This document shows positions 1-11,559 of a stretch of 64,000 nt of DNA, piece by piece (position 1 is the first letter of the stretch; the number at the start of each line of letters is the position of its first letter). The DNA is from Hermatobates lingyangjiaoensis (lineage: Eukaryota; Arthropoda; Insecta; Hemiptera; Hermatobatidae): contig JAPFBL010000118.1 of assembly GCA_026182355.1 (NCBI GenBank), positions 296,001 to 360,000 on the forward strand, in the 5' to 3' direction. The translations under genes were made by a program, and so were the position numbers. The notes beneath the pieces are model-generated. The model ran no database searches, was not told where the DNA came from, and was given only the letters and a program-made list of their open reading frames with translations.

Positions 1-165
1 TAAAATAATTTGTAATGTAATAGTTAGTTTTTCTGTTACAAAATTTATACTTCTGCCTATGAAAAAGGTTTTGAATAAAGACCGAAACGTTGGCGATGAG
101 AGTTTAATTTGAACCTGAAGAACTGATCGAGTCCCGATAAACTTTAGTTTTGTTTCTATTCCACA
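1..165 (+). mobile_element. F4-type PLE short element
   Basis: Copy of the element with CCTATGAAAAAGG, then CCGAAACGTTGGC, then a tail ending AGTTTTGT; near copies are at 23605 and 55600. Stem I pairs GCC with GGC and stem II pairs GGUUUU-type arms, but the CUGANGA box has decayed to UAUGAAA. It continues past the window edge. Confidence 0.7.
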
Positions 166-180
166 GTCGCGATATATTTT

Positions 181-915
181 ATCAATATAAACTTTTTATG
201 TCCGTTTGATCGTTTTTTCATCATAAACTGTTCTCTATTTAAATTTCTACTTGTTGTAGTTGTCAGTTTGTCACTTTTATGATAAGTAGGAGAATCCATC
301 GTTATCAGTGAATGTATTGATGGTTGGACCAAGGAACATTTAATTGGGTCAAGATCTAAGCCTACTGCAGCATTATGCCTGTAGCCTGTAGAGATAGAAC
401 GAATCGCTTTTCAAGGTGCCACTCTTTTTTTATGAAGTCAAAACCCTGTATGAGAGTCCTTCGCGAGGGTCTCTTATCAACAAGGAAGAAATTACCAGCT
501 TCCTATCACGGTATAAATTACTATCTCATTGATTCATAAATTGTTTCATCTAACATTGAACATGGTTTAGTTCAGGGTTAGGAACATAATTCTTGTTGAG
601 AAATGAGTTAGAAGAAAAAATAATTAAATCCACATCACCCAGTGTAGAAGAGTTAGCAGTCGCCTCTTTGTAATTTAATGGTTCAACTTTCCAAATAAGT
701 CATTTTATAGCTCTCAAAAAACAATATATTAATGCTAAACAAGTTTTTTAATTACTTATATACTTTATACTGTCTATAAAGTGTTCTTTGACTGATATTT
801 AATTATTGAAGCAAAGAATAAATCTTTCCGAAAAACACATTTTAAGAGAAAATTAAAAAAAAATTAAATATGAAAAAATAAATAGTAAATAATGGAATTT
901 AGTATTTTAAGCTGA
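181..915. other. AT-rich sequence, nothing recognised
   Basis: No gene, RNA or repeat that I can name. Confidence 0.5.
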
Positions 916-1275
916 GGGAACAGGTTAGCTCAGTGGTTAACGTACTCGCCTCTGGACTGACACAGGTCCTGGGTTCGATACCCACTCTGGCCCTCGATTT
1001 ACTCACGTGGGAGGTGAATAAATCTGAGCACGAACTCCATCGGAGAGGATGTTTTATCGTCGGTCCCCAGCCTGTACGATGTCAGGTACTCCTTAAAGTT
1101 CCGTACTCTAAATATACTTGACTTAGGCAAAATTTAGGCCTCCCGATGTAGAATCAACAGATAATGTGGCTCGCCCATTACCAAAATGGGTGCCAAATAA
1201 TAAATGAGTTATATTTTCCGCCCCTACAACAGCACTAAAAAGTAAAAGCCTTATAATTGTGAGCTTTGGAAAACG
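916..1275 (+). mobile_element. tRNA-derived SINE, tail type 1
   Basis: The head resembles a tRNA: A box GGTTAGCTCAGTGGTTAACG (922) and B box GGTTCGATACC (972). The body reads GAGGTGAATAAATCTGAGCA and on to CTAAATATACTTGACTTAGG. The type 1 tail contains CCAAAATGGGTGCCAAATAA (1180). Not a tRNA gene, because the same body follows the head in every copy and there is no acceptor stem. Confidence 0.85.
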
Positions 1276-4020
1276 AACAGTCTATAAAAATCAAGGAAAT
1301 AGCGTCCACAACGAAAAGTGCAATAACAAAATACTGCATATAGCATTATAACGCACACATATAATACATGAAAGGAAGGTACATTTCCACGTAGCATGGT
1401 TTATGTTATTTCAGAACATAAAGTTAGATATGCCATAGCTTTATTACATTAGATTGCGGCTTAAATAAACAAACACCTTTTTTATTTCAATTCGTATTCA
1501 AATTGCGCCTTAAATGAAAGTTCGTCTTGTAAAATGAAGTTCTCTATTAGAGGAGGTGTCATGAAATCAACTTTTTAGACGAAATAAAGATGTTTTGATA
1601 TTTGCCTTTAAGCATTTACTTGATTAGTTGACTAAATTATTAAGAAATAATCGTTAAAAAAATTGTGATATTTAAATTTGCCAGAACGTATTAAATTTAT
1701 ATGCATTATTTTTAATGGGAAAACTAATTTCGGATCGTTCTGAACGGCCTTCTGGAATATATTATGGTTGGGAATCGAGGGATGACTGCACGAAGTGGTG
1801 GTCGAACGTGATTCATTAAAAACTTTAAACAACACTGGATGCAGAGCAGAACCAAACACTTTGACTGATTGACTTTTAGAGTGCCAGTTTACTACCAAAA
1901 CAAAAGTGGAAGCAGCTGCGAAAACCTTTTAATTTTTTTTTGTATGATTGATAACAAAGTACTGTTGGAAATATCGATCAATTTAGTGCCTGCGTATTTT
2001 TTAGTTTTTCATATTTTGATAAAATCATTTATAGTAAGTATATGGAATGTATTGGCAACCTAATGTTAGAAGTACTATTCAAAATATTTTTGATTCAACA
2101 TGTCAAGATATTGATTTTTTTTTTAAATCAATTTTGGTTCTTAAAAAGTAGATTTACATAGTTGTCCAAATTAAGTAGATCTAAACTTACGTTGAATTTC
2201 TTTAACTTTAATTAAAGTAATAGTTCTGGTACATGTTGGAAACAAATCTATAGAGTTTCGTACTTTTTACATTTTTCAAGTATTTCATAATAAATAACAA
2301 TAGATTGTTTTTGTTTCCTTCAGTAAATTTTTACTTGTAAGAATTTAAATTTCATTCAGTTGAAAAACTGGTTTTAAAATTTAAAATTGAAATTTCCGTT
2401 CAAGTTTCCACCTCAAATAGTATTGGTATCTCAACATTCATTAAAACGTAAGGTGAAATTATTTTATGAGACCAGACTATACATTTATGATATCATTTCC
2501 TTTCGGCTTATTAATTCATTAATTATTGGCCTCTTATTATTTGTTATATTATCATTATAATAATTATTAAAATGTAAATCTACGCATTAGCTGACTGTAC
2601 AGTTGTACTGTATTGTATATGCCATTACTTGTTCAAGAGTCAGAGGTTCCAACTGTTTGTTCTTCCGTGAACCTGAAGGACAGACAGCTAATGTGGTGTA
2701 TACAAAGGCATTAGCTTAACACTGTACTAATAATGGTATTTTTTTACTAATTCTATAATTTCTAATGGTATTTTGGAATACCAAGTGTAATAGAATTTTT
2801 GATTCCGTCAAAGACGGTTACGTTTGCTAGTATCTATATAAATTTCAATATAAAAAAAGATACATAGATAAATGAAAAACACTTTTTCATAATGTGAATA
2901 CAATTCATCTGTAGTGTACAACTAAACTAGAGAAAACACAACATTGTTTCGAAGACAACACAACAAAATAAACGTACCCAAAAATCTGAGTTTATACGTA
3001 ATAAAAACATAAGACATTGTTATTTGTTACAAGTTTTTTAGTGTTAGGACTAATTTTAAAATGTTTGTCCTTTCTTTTGTTAATCATACTTAAACGATTC
3101 ATGATTTTGTGAATTCTTTTTAAACATGACTTCATGACTATACCATGATTGTGCAAGAATTCCTTTATGAGTAACTTCGAGAAAATTCATGAAAGAAAGA
3201 ACGATTATCCTATGAAATGTCGTGCAGTAAATTACGGGAAACAGAGATATAACTAGCAAAGTGCCTGAGGTCAAGAGTTCAAGTCTTTATCAATTACTGC
3301 ATAAAGAAATGAATGATACTGATGATATTTCTTCAGCTTTAAAAAGCTCGATTGGACCAGGGATGAGGATATCTTTTTTACTAAAGACTAAATATAGTGA
3401 AGTATGCAGTAAGACTCTCCTCATTGGACTGTATTTTGGAATCATCCAAATCATTTCTTGATAAGTAAATTAAACTTGTATTCATATTAAAGAAATCATT
3501 TAGTAATCCCTAATAGGGAATAGAATTTTTGTTTGCTATATATTATGCTAGATATTTGAGAAATTGAATTTTATCCATAGGCAAATATCTCTGCAGTTTT
3601 CTGTGGATTATTGCAGAGACGAGTTTTCTGTTTGAGGGCAACGGTAGTTGAGAGTAGCGTTTGTTCCCTCTCAAGCTCTGCAGAAACTGCCAAGCTTCTA
3701 GAGTGTTGTCTATACCTTCGAGTTATTTATTTAGAGACTCCTCTCTTATAACTTAAAGACTCCTTTACTCCTCTCTTAGTAACCTAAAGCAAATTTACTG
3801 ATTAAGCTTATTCACTACAGTCTTGAGTGATGGTAGTTTATACTTGTTTCCAAAGTTTTCGAACTTTATTTCTATATTAAATTAGTTCGTTGATTTGCTT
3901 GTTTTGCGGTCTTTCCTACCTTGTATTACTACGTTAATATTTGGCTCTTTGGTTTAGACTACCAGTTCTATTAAGGCACATTAAAAACCAGACCTTTCCA
4001 AAGCGGTGGTCAGTAACTTA
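1276..4020. other. AT-rich sequence, nothing recognised
   Basis: Only short unsupported ORFs. No repeat that I can match elsewhere in the window. Confidence 0.5.
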
Positions 4021-4027
4021 TTATTTT

Positions 4028-4830
4028 ACTATAAGTAAAGTAACAAACATTGATCACTACATTTTAACAGATTTACATATTTTAGGTTCTCAAAGTCCAT
4101 TTTTGACGTTTTTTTTATGACATCTATGTAGATGTGTATCTATGTGTATAGAAGTTTGCAGGCTCCTACAGGACATACCATTTCATGGACCAAATTCATA
4201 TTTTACCAAAAATTCGGCTCATTAGTTTTGACCAGGGGTTCTCAGCCTCCCTTGGCCCATTCACCCCTCTTGCTTATCCCATAATACCATTCCCCCACCT
4301 TCTCTTCTTTTCAAGGTAGTATATACACTTTTACAATTTTTTCATGGTTATGTTTAAAACACAATTTTACAAATTCAATGCTAATTACAATTATTGATGG
4401 ATATATAACATATTAATTCCAACAAATTTTTTAAGAGATCAAAACCTATAATAGCTTTCCTCACTCTGTAAACTAACTGTGGTCACAATTCACCCCCCCT
4501 GAAAACCCAAAACTCACCTCTGGGGTGAATTTCACCCCCATTGAGAACCTCTGTTCTAGCAAACGTTCCAGAGATCAAAACCTATAATAGCTTTCCTCAC
4601 TCTGTAAACTTACTGTAGTCACTATTCATCCCCTGAAATATAAAGTTCACCTCTGGGGGTGACTTTCACCCCCATTGTAAACCCCTCGTCTAGACGTATG
4701 TTTTTACCTTTTGGGCAATATTTTAACTTGGGAAAGTCACTTTTTTTGGCCAAAAATGTCATCTTAGTATGTTTGTCCTCTAAACTACTTACTAACTGAA
4801 TAAATTACTTCAAATGTTGGGATCATGAAT
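4028..4830 (-). mobile_element. dispersed repeat X, interrupted by a MITE
   Basis: Starts with TTTACTATAAGTAAAGTAAC and, on the far side of the MITE, has GGGAAAGTCACTTTTTTTGG (4731). Both match the reverse complement of the copy at 14870-15585. The MITE at 4233-4687 sits inside it, so X is the older insertion. The end at 4830 is approximate. Class unknown; probably a DNA element. Confidence 0.6.
4233..4687 (+). mobile_element. hAT-like MITE, CAGGGGTTCTCA family
   Basis: Begins CAGGGGTTCTCAGCCTCC; the right part carries CACCCCCATTGAGAACC. The right half is duplicated in tandem (about 4437-4555 and 4571-4687). The flanks GTTTTGAC and GTCTAGAC match at 6 of 8, as expected for an aged 8-bp target duplication. 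Same family as 63366-63762. No coding capacity. Confidence 0.65.
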
Positions 4831-4899
4831 CTGACAGCAGGATTAACTGAAAACAATTTCAAATTATTTGAACAACTACAAGGATCAATATGCAGTAAA

Positions 4900-5128
4900 A
4901 AATTATAATTAAAATAGATTCTGAAAGCTTGTGGGCACAAGACAGGTCACACTGTTTGACAGATCCTCATGAAATTATAATTAAAATAGATTCTGAAAGC
5001 TTGTGGGCACAAGACAGGTCACACTGTTTGACAGATCCTCATGAAATTATAATTAAAATAGATTCTGAAAGCTTGTGGGCACAAGACAGGTCACACTGTT
5101 TGACAGATCCTCATGAAATTATAATTAT
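4900..5128 (+). repeat. 72-bp tandem repeat, three copies
   Basis: Three nearly identical 72-bp units starting AATTATAATTAAAATAGATT (4900, 4972, 5044) plus a partial fourth. Because 72 is a multiple of three, the repeat stays open in one frame; I do not treat it as a gene. Confidence 0.9.
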
Positions 5129-5180
5129 TTGTCATCATTGACTATATCATAATTGATTACATGTTTATGTATATCAATAT

Positions 5181-5310
5181 GTTGGGTTTTTGACTCTGAC
5201 AAAAACCGCTTGTTACGGTTGAAAGATCTTATGTTTATATGATTGTGGTTTGATCATTGATTGTTATTTCACGTGTTTATGTGAAAGCTTTTAATAATTA
5301 TATATGTAAT
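5181..5310 (+). mobile_element. F1 PLE short element
   Basis: GTTGGGTTTTTGACTCTGAC at the start, GATTGTGGTTTGATCATTGA in the middle, and terminal hairpin CACGTGTTTATGTG. The CUGACGA box is damaged (CUGACAA), so the ribozyme is probably inactive. Confidence 0.8.
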
Positions 5311-5448
5311 TGTATAATTACTATAATTGATTGTCTTGCATTTACACAGAGGGGCACTTTTTATATGGCTGTGGGTGAAGCTGCACTTTTTTAATATTAC
5401 ATGAATATAAACTTTAATGTACGTTTTATTATTTTATCAAATGGCTAG

Positions 5449-5520
5449 GATAAATGAACACATTGAAAGAACACAAGTCACGTCAATATTTCGACCTCGC
5501 CTCATCAGGAGAAGGAAAAA
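5449..5520 (-). mobile_element. F2 PLE fragment with hammerhead
   Basis: Minus-strand fragment reading CTCCTGATGAGGCGAGGTCG, then AAATATTGACGTGAC, then TGTGTTCTTTC as in other F2 copies. Confidence 0.75.
5476..5514 (-). ncRNA. hammerhead ribozyme motif, F2
   Basis: Intact CUGAUGA (5508-5502), stem II GGC/GUC around GAG, GAAA, AUAU as minimal stem III, cleavage-type site AUU. Stem I is weak. This copy has no extra base between CUGAUGA and stem II. Confidence 0.65.
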
Positions 5521-6600
5521 AAAATATGACTTCTTCTCGGCTGGCAAACAAAATTGCAGTAATAAAATAATTATTATATTACGGTATCTTTAATTAATGT
5601 TTAATTTAATGGTTTTTTACGCTAAACTTTTAACTATAATATATAATTTTTCAAAAAAAAAAAATTAAAATAGACATGCTATGAGAAAATTTTTATAAAA
5701 ATTATGATAACTGTAAAAGGTAATGTAGTCATAACAATTGGAAACTCAAATTGAGAAAACGGATAACCTGGATTTGTTTATATTGACTAAGAAATTTTGT
5801 ATTGGAACCCAGAATTTTCTATTTTGACTATTCTTGGAAATTTAAATCTGCCAAAGCAAAGGATTATTTATGTCAGTAGATTTATGATTTGTATACAATT
5901 TTGCATTTTTGGCCATTTACACCTCTCGGTTATTTCTTCTAACCATTAAATAAGCTCCGGGAATTTAAATAACATGCGAGTTTCTTTCGGACCATTAAAC
6001 TTACGTCACGGGCCACAGGAGAGTCATTGGCTACGCCTCGCTGATTAATCATGGTTTTTTACACTGACTCTGACTACTGACTTACACAATTTACTAATCA
6101 CTTTAAATTTTAAGTTTTCATGATTTTAATAAATGATCCTTCTTGTTTAATATACATATTTTTAAATTATTAATATTATTCAAAGTATATTCCCAAAATA
6201 CCTTCTTGTAATATAAAAGATATGATATAGCTGAATGCTTCTATACAAATTTAAAATTTTTTTTTATATTTGTTTAAGAATGGTTTCAACAGTGAAAGTT
6301 AGTATTAACACATTAGAAAACACTAAAAACAAACTTAAAAAGAAATTACAATTTTACTTACTAATCTATATAAAATTTTTGTTTGTTTGTCTGTCTGTTA
6401 TCTATGCATTCAGAAGGTCCTTTGATCAATCTCAATTAAACTTGGTATATAGTCTTATATTGACGAAATGAAGGTTTTAGAACAAACTCCAAGGTAATTC
6501 AATCACCTTGGGAGGAGAAATGATATTACCGAATTTATTTATGTAATTTTAGACTTTCTGAATGAAAATGTCGCTTGATATAATTACACTATCTAAAGGT
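5521..6600. other. AT-rich sequence, nothing recognised
   Basis: No supported feature. Confidence 0.5.
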
Positions 6601-6615
6601 ATGCTACCTCATCCT

Positions 6616-6836
6616 TCATCATCATCATCATCATCATCATCCTCCCCCTCCTCCCCTCCTCCCCCTACCCCTCCTCCCCCCTCCTCCCTCCCCTCCCCTC
6701 CTCCCTCCCCTCCCCTCCTCCCTCTCCTCCCCCTCCTCCTACCCGCCCCCTCCCCTCCTCCCCCTCCTCCCCCTCCTCCTCCTCCTCCCCCTCATCATCA
6801 ATTTTCTTCTTCTTCTTCTTCTTCTTCTTCTTCTAT
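6616..6836 (+). repeat. polypyrimidine low-complexity tract
   Basis: (TCA)n, then about 150 bp of CTCC-type pyrimidines, then TCATCA and (TTC)n. A strongly strand-asymmetric tract that could form triplex DNA. The Ser/Pro ORF across it is an artefact of composition. Confidence 0.9.
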
Positions 6837-6849
6837 TTTGACATGAAAA

Positions 6850-7285
6850 ACACCTAAGTTCTTCAAAATTCTACACATTTATTTCACAACAGAGATAAAC
6901 ACAACAAATTCTAACAAAATCAAGAAATTAAAGATAATTCTAGCAAATAAGAAAATATAGAAAATTAAAACAAAAATTAAAACCAGAATCAAACATCCAT
7001 TTGGCCTTCCTTACATATATCTGCATGTAATTCTTTGACTTGACACATCTAGATATTGAGGTCAAAATCTGACTGATCACAATTACAAACACTACAGGGA
7101 AGCTAAACTTTTAGCGGTGAAATTCTCTGTATAGTTTTCACATATCCACTGTAGTGTTTATAATTCATGCATTATAATTCAAAAGATCATTTTGATTTTT
7201 CACTTTAACCACTTGGTTTTTTTTTTAAATATATATTGTGCCCATTATATATTAATTTGTTATATTTAATAAGCACACCACTTAA
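6850..7285. other. AT-rich sequence, nothing recognised
   Basis: No supported feature. Confidence 0.5.
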
Positions 7286-7585
7286 TTTGAGGATTCACTT
7301 CCTACGAATGCTGGGGCTACTGCCCAAATGAAGGAAAACAAAGCATTCCAAAAATTATGAAGTTGTATTTATTGGCTTTGTTTTTCATTTTTTTCATTTG
7401 TCTACATTCATGTGGTATCATATAAATAAATATGTCATGAATAACCCTGGTCAACACATTTCTTGGAGATCTCCCATTTAGATGTTTATATTATGCTTAA
7501 ATGAGACATTATATACCCAAGAAGATTAATATTAAATTTACTTATAGTAAATTTGAGTGTAGGCCACTCCAGATTTTTTATCTTA
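7286..7585 (-). mobile_element. dispersed repeat Y
   Basis: On the minus strand it runs from TCTGGAGTGGCCTACACTC through a TTTACTATAAGTAAA palindrome to AGCATTCGTAGGAAGTG. The copy at 13930-14085 on the plus strand shares both ends. Class unknown. Confidence 0.55.
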
Positions 7586-9220
7586 AAATTAGGCGTATTT
7601 CTAAATACATTATAGCATCATAATTACAATTTTGGGTTGTTATTGTGATTTATGTTAAATGATTATGACATCACAAACCTTAAATGTTTTACTTCCATTG
7701 CAGATTTTTAGAGTAAAAATTAAGCATGGCTACATCCTCTTCTAGGTGATGGAGATTTAAAATTTAAAATTCCTTAAAAAAAAAACTAAATTTGTCTTTC
7801 TATATTTACTGGGAATATACGTTGAAATCCAAATGTTTTGCATACGTATTTGTGTAACTATTGCAAATATTTTGATGTAATTAATGAATAAGCGTCATAA
7901 AATTAAATAAATAAAGATATTGTTTCTTGGATTTGCTTGTCTTTATTGTAGCTATTGTTTTCCTAGAAAAATGGGTATATTATAGTAGAAAAACTAGACC
8001 TGATAGAGGAAAAGCGACAGCATTGCTGGAATCAGCGCCCTTAAATTCGTTAAAACAGTTAAAACATCTTAGGCACCGTGACTAACATTTTTTGTTGTTA
8101 GCCAGTGTAATACTTTAAGTTAAAACAGAAAGCGGTATTAAACTGTTGTCATTCTTATAATTGTTATTTCATGATCCTTTGATAATTGTAATTATTATTA
8201 ATACCTTTTGTTCATGCTGGCAATGGGTGACCTATGAACTTTAACTGGCGCCTGTAAATTATTGCTTCATCGTTACGTAGACAAATCCACAAGTAAACAG
8301 TGACGTCAACTGTACTTCATACTTGGAATTTCCTAGTTCAAACTCATTTCAAGAATTATCAATTTTAGAGACAAAATTCTTAAAAATATAAGCATTTTTA
8401 CTTTCTTTTTAATTGATGAGAATGATTTATTTAAGATGTGTGTTTTTTTGTTAATTTATATATATCTTTGCTTTATAAATCTAAATAATGGTATCGTTTG
8501 ATTATTTGCTTCACTAATTTGTTATAGATGTGCGATAATTTTAGCAAACAGCTGAAAGTAAAGACATAAAAACACGAAATAAAACATTTGTAACCCAATT
8601 TGAAACATCAAAAAGTTTGCATTTATTGAGATATATGGAAAAAACTTTTATGACATATTGGGAAGTTTACATTTATGAATGAAAGTCCATTTTTTAAAAT
8701 AACCTTAATGAACTTTTGAAATCAGTAGTTATTTATTTAATGTTCAAAGATGGGTTTCTTGAGGATTTTCGGTTTAAAGAAATTACACTCTTGTTTATAC
8801 GCTGACTTTTTGCCAATAATTGTTCGGTTTTTTCAAGGCTTGTTTTTGAGGAAGAAACTATTTACGGTTGATGCCGGCATCATATCAGATCAAGGTAGAT
8901 ATGATAGAAGAAGATAGACTACGGTAGACTGATACTTGGGGTTCGAATAATTAGCAGGATATCCTGCCGAATCTGTGGGCTGCATTGAGAATAACACTTG
9001 GTATAACTTACTCTTATCACTGGCTGCAGAGAACTTCAGTAAACTAAAGCACACAAAAGCATATTCAAACTGTCATTCAAACATCAATACAAAAGAAATT
9101 GTTTGGATGCTGTTTTGTAGAAAATGATATTACACAGAATATTAGTATATAAATTGACTTTAAAAGATTTTTTAAAAAGCATGTCTCTATATTTTTAGTT
9201 TTCTCTTCTTAAAGTTCATA
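7586..9220. other. AT-rich sequence, nothing recognised
   Basis: No supported feature; a slightly more GC-rich patch near 8870-9010 has no open frame. Confidence 0.5.
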
Positions 9221-9223
9221 TAA

Positions 9224-9262
9224 GTTGTGTGTGTATGCATGTGAGTGTGTGTTTGTGCGTGC

Positions 9263-9293
<31 letters not shown>

Positions 9294-9346
9294 TGAGTGT
9301 GCGTGTGAGTGAGTGAGTGTGTGTGTGAGTATGTGTGTGTGTGTTT
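9224..9346 (+). repeat. imperfect (TG)n/(GA)n microsatellite
   Basis: Runs of TG interrupted by GAGAGA and GAGTGAGTG. Confidence 0.9.
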
Positions 9347-9560
9347 TTTTCCTGTTGAAAGTACACCCTTACACGAGGGAATTTATTGATACATGCTCCA
9401 TTATCATATTACATGTATATCTTATACAGATTCTCTTATAAACTCAATATAGCTATATAATATATTTAACAACTTTAGAATAAGAGATAAAAGACCAAAA
9501 GAAAACAGAATTATGAGAGAAATAAAGATATAAAAGATTATTAGATTTATAGGATTATGT

Positions 9561-9880
9561 TTAAAGTTCATTAAAGTCAATATTGCGTAAAAACTTTTCA
9601 AAGATGATGTATAAGGGGTTATTGACTAGTAAACGGAGATCTCTTATAGGCCATGAGATTCCTTGGATAATACAGTTTTTGACTAATGTTGATCGTTGTT
9701 GGTCAAGAAGGGGGCACCTCAATATGATGTGTTCCCAGCTCTGTTCTTCCTTAAGTTTACAACTGCAGTATGGATCTGTTAACACCTTGAAGCGATGCAG
9801 GTAAGCTCTGTTCTTCCCGTGTCCGCTCAATGCCTGTGTTACATAAAATTTCATTTCTTGTATATTACAGGTTCTTCTTG
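9561..9880 (-). pseudogene. LINE fragment, C-terminal end of the ORF2 protein
   Basis: The minus-strand frame has SGHGKNRAYLHRFKV, CSCKLKEEQSWEHIILRCPL and RLLVNNPLY. This is the tail of non-LTR retrotransposon proteins after RNase H, with a CxC...H...C zinc-binding pattern. The frame is open to a stop at 9561, but nothing upstream continues into RNase H, so it is a truncated copy. Clade not determined. Confidence 0.75.
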
Positions 9881-9917
9881 CAGTGAGATTAGGGAAAAAC
9901 TTCTTCGTGTGCTGGCT

Positions 9918-9918
<1 letters not shown>

Positions 9919-9954
<36 letters not shown>
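9919..9954 (+). repeat. (TG)n microsatellite
   Basis: Perfect TG run of about 35 bp. Confidence 0.95.
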
Positions 9955-9955
<1 letters not shown>

Positions 9956-10039
9956 CGTGTGTCCCTCATCTCCCTCTACTTTTTGGGAGTCATGCATACA
10001 CTTGAGAATTAGCTTTTACTTCCTAACCAGAACCTAAAC

Positions 10040-10670
10040 AAAAGATAGATATTTTCACGTTAAATTTGAGTTGAAGATCTTTGAGTTTATATAATTGGTA
10101 TATAATAATTTATATATTGGTATAATTGGTTTATATAATTGAGTTTATATATCCTAGTCTAATCTCAATTTGATCACGATGAAATCTCTTACTTTTATTC
10201 AAATTCAAAAATCAATAAAAACGTTTTATATTCCTTTATCTAATAATACTGTAGCAACAAACCATTTATATAAATGAAATAATGCTAAAATAAAAAACTT
10301 TGTTTGCTAAATACACTGTTTCATGAGTGATATCTTTCGACCTCAGTATCTTCATCTGGAAGCTCCATGTTTCGTTTACTCTCCCTTTTCTTCACTTAGT
10401 AACTAACTCAGCATGTTATTAGTTTCATGAAATATCCGACTTTAACTTTTTTTTAGCATTATTTGTAAGGTTTTACCTTAAAAAGAATGTAAAAAGAATC
10501 CATAAAGTGATTTCTAACGTGTATGCTATGAAACAATGACCACATAGACTACTTACACAATAAGAGTATTCTTTCTAAATATTTAGACACATGTAGCATT
10601 AAAGGAATCCCTGTTAAAGCAATATAGACGTGAAAGCTTGTTTGTTATGCCATATATATATTGTTCAAGA
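10040..10670. other. AT-rich sequence, one possible decayed ribozyme
   Basis: Nothing firm. At 10345-10375, minus strand, CCAGATGAAGATAC and GGTCGAAAGATATC resemble a decayed hammerhead, but stem I does not form. Confidence 0.4.
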
Positions 10671-10865
10671 GCAGAGCAGATTCTGCATTCACGACTTTTT
10701 TAAGTAGCTGTTCTTTTTTCCTAATTACACTTGAATGTTGCAGAGGCAATGCAAATTGCAAATTTCCCACGGACATTTGCTGTTTGCATTGAATATGCAA
10801 CATAGACGTGTAATTAGGAAAAAAGAACAGCTACTTAAAAAAGTCGTGAATGCAGAATCTGCTCT
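10671..10865. repeat. inverted repeat of about 80-bp arms
   Basis: GAGCAGATTCTGCATTCACG at about 10674 and its reverse complement at about 10844, with TAATTACAC and GTGTAATTA inside. The arms match over most of 10677-10730 and 10810-10862. Origin unknown; it abuts the F1 palindrome that follows. Confidence 0.75.
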
Positions 10866-10928
10866 TCAACAGTGAATGCTTGGATGAAGATCTGCTTCCA
10901 ACTTATACATATATATATATATATATAT

Positions 10929-11145
10929 AAAAAGATTTCACATAAACACGTGAAATAACAATCAATGATCAAACCACAAGATTTTAAAATACCACTCTTC
11001 CCTCCCACTCTTCTCAACTCCTCACCAGATGTTATCTGCATCTAGTGTTTCAGTTGGGTTTTTGACTCTGACGAAGACCGCTTGTTACGGTTGAAAGATC
11101 TTAGTCTTGTTTTCCCATTTCTTATTGTGGTTTGATCATTCAGAA
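10929..11145. mobile_element. F1 PLE pair, head to head
   Basis: A minus-strand 3' end (10929-10980) and a plus-strand copy (11053-11140) flank an internal piece, CTTCCCTCCCACTCTTCTCA, that is shared with the longer palindrome at 59006-59545. (TA)n on both sides. Confidence 0.8.
11056..11116 (+). ncRNA. hammerhead ribozyme motif, F1 (reference copy)
   Basis: CUGACGA at 11068-11074, one extra A, stem II GACCG/CGGUU around CUUGUUA, then GAAA at 11093. Stem III is the palindrome AGAUCU (11096-11101), the cleavage-type base is U11102, and stem I pairs GACU (11064-11067) with AGUC (11103-11106) and, beyond an internal loop, GGG with CCC. Such a tiny stem III fits PLE-type hammerheads that are known to work as dimers. 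Confidence 0.75.
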
Positions 11146-11224
11146 ATATATATATATATATATATATTGTTAAATAACGCCCCATATTTGGCTTATATCT
11201 GTTTCTCATATAATTTGTCTAATT

Positions 11225-11345
11225 TACGGAATTCCTTCCTCGTCTCTTCATTAAAGCTATAAAGCTTATCACCAATACTACTAGTCGACATGTTTTGAAT
11301 GTACCACATTCTTCATCAGGACAATAATGGAAATAACAGTGAGTT
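11225..11345 (-). mobile_element. PLE-like short element, separate family
   Basis: Minus strand: TCCTGATGAAGAATGTGG, TACATTCAAAACATGTCGAC. CUGAUGA is intact, stem II pairs GAAUGU with ACAUUC, and GAAA is replaced by CAAAA. Hammerhead-like with a defective second box. Confidence 0.55.
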
Positions 11346-11409
11346 GGCCAGTTTATATATAGAAGGTGGATAAGTATAGGAATCTTTACAGGACATCGCC
11401 TTTGAGAAA

Positions 11410-11545
11410 TGAGAAGCAGACTAAGATCTTTCAACCGTAAAAAGCGGTCAGTTGTGATTTGACTCTGACGAAGACCGCTTATTACGGTTGAAAAATCTTA
11501 CTCTTTTTTCTAATTACTTATTGTGGTTTAGACGTTGATATGATA
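11410..11545. mobile_element. F1 PLE pair, degenerate
   Basis: A short minus arm at 11410-11450 and a plus copy (GACTCTGACGAAGACCGCTT) at 11459-11545. GAAAAAUCUU replaces GAAAGAUCUU, which breaks stem III symmetry. Confidence 0.75.
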
Positions 11546-11559
11546 TATATATAATAAAT

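Noticed and set aside
922..985. tRNA gene
   Set aside because: A and B boxes are present, but there is no acceptor stem and the same unrelated body follows in about ten copies; it is a SINE head.
4929..5141. repeat protein WAQDRSHCLTDPHEII
   Set aside because: Reading of a 72-bp tandem repeat; open only because 72 is divisible by three.
6562..6846. Ser/Pro-rich protein of 94 codons
   Set aside because: Direct translation of a CTCC-rich low-complexity tract.
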